A DNA stretch of 11,246 nucleotides from Caldifarciminota bacterium (GTDB taxonomy: Bacteria > Hydrothermota > 32-111 > QNBC01), in NCBI GenBank assembly GCA_015486655.1, contig WFRF01000180.1, positions 1 to 11,246 on the forward strand. The letters run 5' to 3'. The position numbers and the translations under genes were made by a program. Position 1 is the stretch's first letter. The number at the start of each line of letters is the position of its first letter. The notes below the pieces were generated by a model. The model was not told the origin of the DNA, did not search any database, and saw only the letters and a program-made list of their open reading frames with translations. Below, in pieces: positions 7,724 through 11,246 of this stretch.

Positions 7724-8563
7724 TTAAGGGGTTACGAGATAATGGAATCCCCAAAGATTAGCGTCGTAGGGCATTGAATCATCGGTAAGTGTTCCGTTGG
7801 ACAAAACATCAAAACCAACTCTGTAAATCCCAAGATTATGGGGAGTCTTCCATGTCCCGTGATATACACCTGCAATTGTTGAGTCTTTCTCAAATCTCCA
7901 TCTCCACATATGGGAGTGTAGAAAAGCAAAAGCGTCGGGTTCGTTTGTGTATATTGTTATATTTGCCTGGTCATCGGGCCTTACCTTTATTATATCCTCT
8001 TTATTAACGAGTTTTGTAACATCTGTAATTAATGTATCAAGTCCGGTATTCTGAAGGGTGATTCTTACACTGTCTATCTGTATATTGTTGTTATCGGTAG
8101 TTATTTCAGTTCCGCTTATGGCATATAAACGCCATCCTCTGTGATAAGTCGAAACGGTATCCTTTTTGAAAATCGCCGATCTTGTCCAAATGTCCGTAAA
8201 ATGCTTTTCAACGATTACCGTATCTCCGCTTAAATTTCCATAGATATGAAGAATCCCGGGGATATGTCCCACAACGCTTACGTAGGCAGAATCGCCGACA
8301 ATGTTGATGCTGATGTCCCTTGATATGCTTTGTGTGGTATCCAATGTTCTGTACCAAAGGAAAACCTGATCAAATTGGGTCATAAGAGTAGTAGGGAGTG
8401 TTTCTTGTCCGTAATGACTGTCTGCGTTAAACCATGTGCTGTCGTTAACGACAAGATCTTCGATGGCACTCTTATCGCTGTTTTGCGGTGTTATGCTGCA
8501 GCCGGCCAATAAAAGGACTAACAGAATGAACGATAATAAGACGGGGAAAATGGTTCTTTTCAT
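7724..8563 (-). CDS. Predicted lipoprotein of unknown function, possibly NTF2-like plus beta domain
   Basis: The product from ATG 8563 is 279 residues. An in-frame ATG lies four codons earlier (8575), but it is part of the ribosome-binding site (GGAGG at 8569-8573, five bases before ATG 8563), so 8563 is the likely start. The signal peptide MKRTIFPVLL leads to LLLAGC, with Cys22 lipidated. Residues about 34-165 begin with an AIEDLVVND helix and end with strands VGDSAYVSVVGHI, TDIWTRSAIFKK and GWRLYAISG, a pattern seen in NTF2-like (SnoaL/DUF4440-type) domains; this is a weak structural guess. The C-terminal half is beta-rich (IDSVRITLQNTG, ANITIYTNEP, GIYRVGFDVLSNG). No catalytic motif is visible. 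It is read convergently to the aminotransferase operon and shares its terminator region. Confidence 0.8.
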   Translation of the reverse strand: MKRTIFPVLLSFILLVLLLAGCSITPQNSDKSAIEDLVVNDSTWFNADSHYGQETLPTTLMTQFDQVFLWYRTLDTTQSISRDISINIVGDSAYVSVVGHIPGILHIYGNLSGDTVIVEKHFTDIWTRSAIFKKDTVSTYHRGWRLYAISGTEITTDNNNIQIDSVRITLQNTGLDTLITDVTKLVNKEDIIKVRPDDQANITIYTNEPDAFAFLHSHMWRWRFEKDSTIAGVYHGTWKTPHNLGIYRVGFDVLSNGTLTDDSMPYDANLWGFHYLVTP

Positions 8564-8568
8564 ATATG

Positions 8569-8573
8569 CCTCC
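8569..8573 (-). promoter_or_regulatory. Ribosome-binding site that decides the start at 8563
   Basis: GGAGG on the minus strand sits five bases before ATG 8563 and overlaps the upstream in-frame ATG at 8573-8575. Initiation at that upstream ATG would lack any SD and would place MEAY in front of the signal peptide. Confidence 0.75.
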
Positions 8574-8621
8574 ATTTTAAATTCATAATATAGACTGATT
8601 AAATTGTAAAAAGGTTTATAA

Positions 8622-8653
8622 AAAAATACCTCCTGAAAAAAGGAGGTATTTTT
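8622..8653 (-). terminator. Intrinsic terminator of the minus-strand lipoprotein gene
   Basis: On the plus strand, bases 8622-8633 (five A then TACCTCC) pair exactly with 8642-8653 (GGAGGTA then five T) around an 8-base loop. On the minus strand the stem ends in a T-rich run, 25 bases after the stop codon of the 8678-9298 gene. The 12-bp stem is perfect. Confidence 0.85.
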
Positions 8654-8677
8654 AATAAAGCAATAAATTTTAAAAAT

Positions 8678-9298
8678 CTACTTTTTAAATTTATCCAGCT
8701 CAAGCATAATAGTTTTACACTTGTCCCAATTGTCGTAAACTATTTTGAGATCCTCTTTGGAAATATGTCCCTGTTTTATCATGTTTGATGACATATCCTT
8801 TGCCATTCCGTAGGCGGCATCATTTTTCCCCTTATTATTTTCCATACTATTGAGCATGGTAAGAACAGCCATACTTGTGGCGGTGGCGCTTGTTTGTGTC
8901 ATACAATCGGACCAGTCTTTAAACCCCTGTTTAACGGCCATACTGTTAAGCATCGCTTTAAATGTGCTGTCGGGATTCTTTAAATTTTCATCATGTTGCT
9001 TGGAATAATTTAACATGGCTTCCCAAACGGCGGGAATCTTGTCAAGATTATTTACGGAAATTTGTGTTTTCGATGAAAAGAGCTCATTCAATTCATTAAT
9101 TGCATCGGCAGGATATTTTGCCGGTTTTTTATATTTCTCCGTATTATTTGCCGTCATAGTCGTGTCTTTAGTTTTTGCCGTTTGTTCGGTTTTGTTTTTT
9201 ATACTGCTTGCTTTCTCTTTTTTCTCGGATTTACCGCAAGAAACGAGCATGAAAGATATTAAAAGAGCCACTAAAAGTACCGAAAGTTTTGTTTTCAT
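8678..9298 (-). CDS. Predicted lipoprotein of unknown function, helical
   Basis: The 206-residue product has a signal peptide MKTKLSVLLVALLISFMLVSC with Cys21 as the predicted lipidated residue. A Lys/Glu/Thr-rich linker of about 40 residues follows (KSEKKEKASSIKNK onwards), as expected for a tether from the membrane. The rest, about residues 62-206, is mainly helical and unusually rich in Met and Asn, with two Cys in the mature domain (in DWSDCMTQ and WDKCKTIM) that could pair in an oxidising compartment. I recognise no family. Start 9298 is supported by GGAGA five bases upstream. It has its own promoter (9328-9356) and terminator, so it is probably a single-gene transcript; the next minus-strand gene begins 115 bases after its stop. 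Confidence 0.8.
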   Translation of the reverse strand: MKTKLSVLLVALLISFMLVSCGKSEKKEKASSIKNKTEQTAKTKDTTMTANNTEKYKKPAKYPADAINELNELFSSKTQISVNNLDKIPAVWEAMLNYSKQHDENLKNPDSTFKAMLNSMAVKQGFKDWSDCMTQTSATATSMAVLTMLNSMENNKGKNDAAYGMAKDMSSNMIKQGHISKEDLKIVYDNWDKCKTIMLELDKFKK

Positions 9299-9327
9299 TT
9301 ACATCTCCTTTTGAATTTGATTGTGAC

Positions 9328-9356
9328 ACTATAAAAGATTTACCTGGATATGTCAA
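9328..9356 (-). promoter_or_regulatory. Strong sigma70-like promoter of the 8678-9298 lipoprotein gene
   Basis: On the minus strand: TTGACA (9356-9351, six of six), a 17-base spacer, TATAGT (9333-9328, five of six). Transcription would start near 9321, giving a leader of about 22 bases that includes the SD. The small palindrome CCGTA-AAA-TACGG (9363-9375) lies directly upstream of the -35 box. Confidence 0.8.
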
Positions 9357-9362
9357 GTTATG

Positions 9363-9375
9363 CCGTAAAATACGG
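9363..9375. repeat. Small palindrome upstream of the -35 box
   Basis: CCGTA and TACGG are exact reverse complements separated by AAA. The palindrome ends 6 bases upstream of the -35 box of the minus-strand promoter, a usual place for an activator site. It could also be chance; only one copy is seen. Confidence 0.3.
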
Positions 9376-9418
9376 AATAAATACCTTGAACATAAATCAA
9401 TGAGAAATTTGCATTTTT

Positions 9419-9439
9419 GGTAAGAGGTATAGACATATT
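9419..9439 (+). repeat. Dispersed 21-base motif, copy 2
   Basis: This matches bases 307-327 at 20 of 21 positions (one T/A change); the core is GGTATAGACATATT. A looser copy lies at 10019-10040, between tRNA-Gly and tRNA-Thr. All three are intergenic and in the same orientation. Confidence 0.6.
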
Positions 9440-9489
9440 AAGCGACTTAGTCGCAAGTTATCAAGTAAGAAATAATAAGTTAGAAGTGG

Positions 9490-9517
9490 GAACTGAGAAC
9501 TAAGAACTAAGAAATAA
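9490..9517. repeat. Four tandem 7-base units (GAACTAA type)
   Basis: The units read GAACTGA, GAACTAA, GAACTAA, GAAATAA in direct succession. Short runs like this often come from replication slippage. No function is evident. Confidence 0.6.
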
Positions 9518-9575
9518 TTGATTACACGGCCTTTTTTCTTTAAGATTACCTCTTTTCTCTTTTTTTGAATACTCC

Positions 9576-9613
9576 AACATGTGACATCTCCCTTGGGAAT
9601 TAACATGTGACAT
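9576..9613. repeat. Direct repeat AACATGTGACAT, two copies 26 bases apart
   Basis: Identical 12-base copies lie at 9576-9587 and 9602-9613, followed by TTTGACATT and GTAACA. Repeated short words of this kind occur at the ends of some insertion sequences and at paired protein-binding sites. No transposase is present, so an IS remnant is only a possibility. Confidence 0.5.
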
Positions 9614-9713
9614 TTTGACATTGTAACAACACATTTGCATTTTTCTGCTTGAAAAATAAATATTTTTTTGATATATATAATAGTTATACTTTTGATCTTT
9701 GAAATATTTTTTG

Positions 9714-9742
9714 TTGACATAAATGGATTTTTCTGTTAGTAT
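9714..9742 (+). promoter_or_regulatory. Promoter of the tRNA-tuf operon
   Basis: TTGACA (9714-9719, six of six), 17-base spacer, TAGTAT (9737-9742, four of six). The upstream 50 bases are almost pure A/T, as in UP elements of stable-RNA promoters. Transcription would begin near 9749, about 12 bases before the first tRNA. Confidence 0.75.
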
Positions 9743-9760
9743 GTAGCTCTGAAAAATCGT

Positions 9761-9832
9761 GCTGGCGTAGCTCAGTGGTAGAGCAGCTGATTTGTAATCA
9801 GCAGGTCGGGGGTTCAACTCCCTTCGCCAGCT
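9761..9832 (+). tRNA. tRNA-Thr(TGT)
   Basis: A full cloverleaf is visible: acceptor GCTGGCG (9761-9767) with CGCCAGC (9825-9831), D stem GCTC/GAGC, anticodon stem GCTGA/TCAGC, loop TTTGTAA with anticodon TGT at 9793-9795, and T loop TTCAACT. The T stem contains two G-T pairs. The discriminator is T9832 and no CCA is encoded, so the 3' end must be made by nucleotidyltransferase. It corresponds in position and anticodon to E. coli thrU. Confidence 0.95.
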
Positions 9833-9844
9833 TAATAAGATAGT

Positions 9845-9929
9845 GGTGGGGTTCCCGAGCGGTCAAAGGGAGCAGACTGTAAATCTGCCGGCGAAGCCTT
9901 CGAGGGTTCGAATCCTTCCCCCACCACCA
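9845..9929 (+). tRNA. tRNA-Tyr(GTA)
   Basis: A class II tRNA with a long variable arm. The acceptor GGTGGGG (9845-9851) pairs with CCCCACC (9919-9925); the anticodon stem is GCAGA/TCTGC with loop CTGTAAA, anticodon GTA at 9879-9881; the T loop is TTCGAAT. Discriminator A9926 is followed by an encoded CCA (9927-9929). It corresponds to E. coli tyrU. Confidence 0.95.
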
Positions 9930-9930
9930 T

Positions 9931-10003
9931 GCGGGAGTAGCTCACTTGGTAGAGCATCAGCCTTCCAAGCTGAGGGTCGCGGGTTCGAGTCCCGTCTCCC
10001 GCT
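9931..10003 (+). tRNA. tRNA-Gly(TCC)
   Basis: The acceptor GCGGGAG (9931-9937) pairs with CTCCCGC (9996-10002), D stem GCTC/GAGC, anticodon stem TCAGC/GCTGA, loop CTTCCAA with anticodon TCC at 9964-9966, T loop TTCGAGT, discriminator T10003. CCA is not encoded. It begins only one base after the CCA of tRNA-Tyr. It corresponds to E. coli glyT and reads GGA/GGG codons. Confidence 0.95.
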
Positions 10004-10018
10004 CTGTTTTTATTATTT

Positions 10019-10040
10019 GTGGGTAAGTAGTATTGGACAT
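10019..10040 (+). repeat. Looser copy 3 of the dispersed motif, in the tRNA-Gly/tRNA-Thr spacer
   Basis: GTGGGTAAGT is identical to 304-313, then GTAT and GACAT recur with one substitution and a one-base shift. It fills the second half of the 37-base spacer between the two tRNAs and ends directly at the tRNA-Thr 5' end. Confidence 0.4.
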
Positions 10041-10112
<72 letters not shown>

Positions 10113-10117
<5 letters not shown>

Positions 10118-10136
10118 GAAATCATTATTACTGGAG
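10113..10136 (+). promoter_or_regulatory. Possible stem between tRNA-Thr 3' end and tuf ribosome-binding site
   Basis: CTCCAG (10113-10118), which includes the tRNA discriminator and CCA, is the exact reverse complement of CTGGAG (10131-10136), which includes part of the tuf SD GGAGGT (10133-10138). The loop is 12 bases. The first pair (C10113) would compete with the acceptor stem, so five pairs are freely available. The stem is seen in sequence; a role in tuf translation is inference. Confidence 0.4.
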
Positions 10137-10146
10137 GTAAAGTAAT

Positions 10147-11246
10147 ATGGCAAAAGAGAAGTACGAAAGAACGAAGCCGCACGTTAATGTGGGAACAATA
10201 GGACATGTAGATCATGGAAAGACCACATTGACGGCAGCGATAACGAAAGTGTTATCGAAGAAAGGGTGGGCTGATTTCACGGCGTATGACAGTATTGATA
10301 AGGCGCCTGAAGAGAAAGCCAGAGGAATAACGATACAGTTGGCACACATAGAGTATCAGACTGAGACGAGGCATTATGCACACGTAGATTGTCCGGGACA
10401 TGCCGATTACATCAAGAACATGATAACGGGAGCGGCACAGATGGACGGAGCAATATTGGTAGTGAGTGCTCCTGACGGCCCTATGCCACAGACGATGGAG
10501 CATATACTATTGGCGAGACAGGTAAACGTCCCGTCGATAGTAGTATTTTTAAACAAAACGGACATGGTGGATGATCCTGAATTGATAGAATTGGTAGAGA
10601 TGGAGGTAAGGGATCTGTTAACGAAGTACGAATTTCCCGGAGACGAAGTACCGATAATCAAAGGCAGTGCATTGAAGGTATTGGAGAGTGACGACGAAGA
10701 AGCGGAGAAGCCTATATGGGAATTGTTAAATGCAATGGATGAATATATACCGTTACCGGAGAGAGACAAAGACAAACCGTTCTTGATGAGTGTGGAAGAT
10801 GTATTTAGTATCACGGGCAGAGGAACGGTAGGCACGGGCAGAGTAGAGAGAGGAGTAATCAAACCGGGAGATGCGGTAGAGATAGTAGGATTTGGAGAAG
10901 TAAAGAAGACGGTAGCGACGAGCTTAGAGATGTTCAGGAAGGTATTGGATTATGCGGAAGCGGGAGACAATGTAGGAGTGCTGTTAAGAGGAGTAGACAA
11001 AGACGAGTTGGAGAGAGGAATGGTAATAGCGGCACCCGGAACGGTAACGCCACACAAACACTTCAAGGCGAAAGTATATATCTTGAAGAAGGAAGAGGGT
11101 GGCAGGCACAGTGCATTTTTCAATGGATACAGACCGCAGTTTTATTTTAGAACGACGGATGTAACGGGATCGGTAAAGCTTCCTGAAGGAAGAGAAATGG
11201 TAATGCCGGGAGACGACGTAGAGTTAGAAGTAGAGTTGATAACGCC
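10147..11246 (+). CDS. tuf: Translation elongation factor EF-Tu (3' end outside window)
   Basis: EF-Tu is the GTPase that delivers aminoacyl-tRNA to the ribosomal A site. The first 366 codons are present, of about 395-400 expected. G motifs are intact: GHVDHGKT (19-26), the switch I RGITI (59-63), DCPGH (81-85), NKTD (136-139; Thr where many have Cys) and a later GSALK. Domain 2 begins around VEDVFSITGRGTVGTGRVERG, and the domain 3 stretch includes the phrase FYFRTTDVTG. Start 10147 has GGAGGT eight bases upstream. It is the last visible gene of the tRNA operon. Codon choice differs sharply from the neighbours, with ATA, GTA, ACG, GGA and AGA preferred. By gene-order analogy, tRNA-Trp, secE or nusG may follow, but this is outside the window. 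Confidence 0.97.
   Translation, partial: MAKEKYERTKPHVNVGTIGHVDHGKTTLTAAITKVLSKKGWADFTAYDSIDKAPEEKARGITIQLAHIEYQTETRHYAHVDCPGHADYIKNMITGAAQMDGAILVVSAPDGPMPQTMEHILLARQVNVPSIVVFLNKTDMVDDPELIELVEMEVRDLLTKYEFPGDEVPIIKGSALKVLESDDEEAEKPIWELLNAMDEYIPLPERDKDKPFLMSVEDVFSITGRGTVGTGRVERGVIKPGDAVEIVGFGEVKKTVATSLEMFRKVLDYAEAGDNVGVLLRGVDKDELERGMVIAAPGTVTPHKHFKAKVYILKKEEGGRHSAFFNGYRPQFYFRTTDVTGSVKLPEGREMVMPGDDVELEVELIT

Larger units (their letters stand above)
9376..9713. other. Intergenic region with short repeats, no gene
   Basis: Between the lipoprotein promoter and the tRNA operon promoter I see no credible gene. The stretch holds the second copy of the dispersed motif (9419-9439); the small hairpin GCGAC-TTA-GTCGC (9442-9454); a tandem run of four 7-base units (9490-9517); two direct copies of AACATGTGACAT (9576-9587, 9602-9613); and a very AT-rich segment from about 9650 that could serve as an UP element for the tRNA promoter. 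Minus-strand reading frames of about 105 codons cross this area but run into tRNA or promoter sequence and lack ribosome-binding sites. Confidence 0.6.

Noticed and set aside
8576..8621. Promoter for the 7724-8563 lipoprotein gene
   Set aside because: TTTACA and TATATT-like boxes exist but the spacing (12 to 14 bases) is wrong; expression could also come from read-through of the preceding terminator.
9397..9720. 107-codon minus-strand frame in the intergenic region
   Set aside because: No ribosome-binding site, low-complexity composition, and overlap with repeats and the tRNA promoter.
9500..9817. 105-codon minus-strand frame starting in tRNA-Thr(TGT)
   Set aside because: The start MNPRPADYKSAALPLSYAS is the usual antisense translation of a tRNA, and the frame crosses the tRNA promoter and repeats.
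10407..10862. 151-codon minus-strand frame inside tuf
   Set aside because: It is a shadow of the strongly biased tuf codons; the serine/threonine-rich product has no start signal.

Overview
The window looks like part of a low-GC bacterial chromosome. The genes are tightly packed, start on good Shine-Dalgarno sequences (GGAGG type) and have sigma70-like promoters, and several encode lipoproteins with clear lipoboxes, which suggests a diderm or similar envelope. The pairing of long cyclase/ATPase/TPR proteins with small beta-rich lipoproteins, together with the EF-Tu sequence, reminds me of uncultured FCB-type or candidate-phylum bacteria (WOR-3/Cloacimonadota-like). That placement is an impression from memory and was not tested.

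Layout. (1) 1-214: the 3' end of a TPR protein, probably a paralogue of the next gene. (2) 215-630: a 416-base non-coding stretch with several hairpins, a G8 tract and one copy of a dispersed short repeat. (3) 631-4587: a 1318-residue signalling protein with two class III cyclase domains, an AAA/NTPase domain and a TPR array. This is the domain order of mammalian soluble adenylyl cyclase (ADCY10), and the catalytic residues are split between the two cyclase domains as expected for a working heterodimer-like site. (4) 4662-7670: a three-gene operon with its own promoter (4608-4636), encoding a beta-rich lipoprotein, a lipoprotein-type phospholipase D/Nuc-like protein with an OB-like tail, and a PLP aminotransferase, closed by a terminator at 7671-7705. 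(5) 7724-9298, minus strand: two lipoprotein genes of unknown function, each followed by a hairpin terminator; the upstream one has a textbook promoter. (6) 9315-9713: intergenic DNA with short repeats. (7) 9714-11246: a strong promoter, then tRNA-Thr(TGT), tRNA-Tyr(GTA), tRNA-Gly(TCC), tRNA-Thr(GGT) and tuf, which runs off the window.

The tRNA-tuf block has the same gene order and anticodons as the E. coli thrU-tyrU-glyT-thrT-tufB operon, an old arrangement. A possible stem joins the 3' end of the last tRNA to the tuf ribosome-binding site. The most unusual protein is the sAC-like cyclase. The most unexplained DNA is its long leader and the short repeat shared by three intergenic regions.
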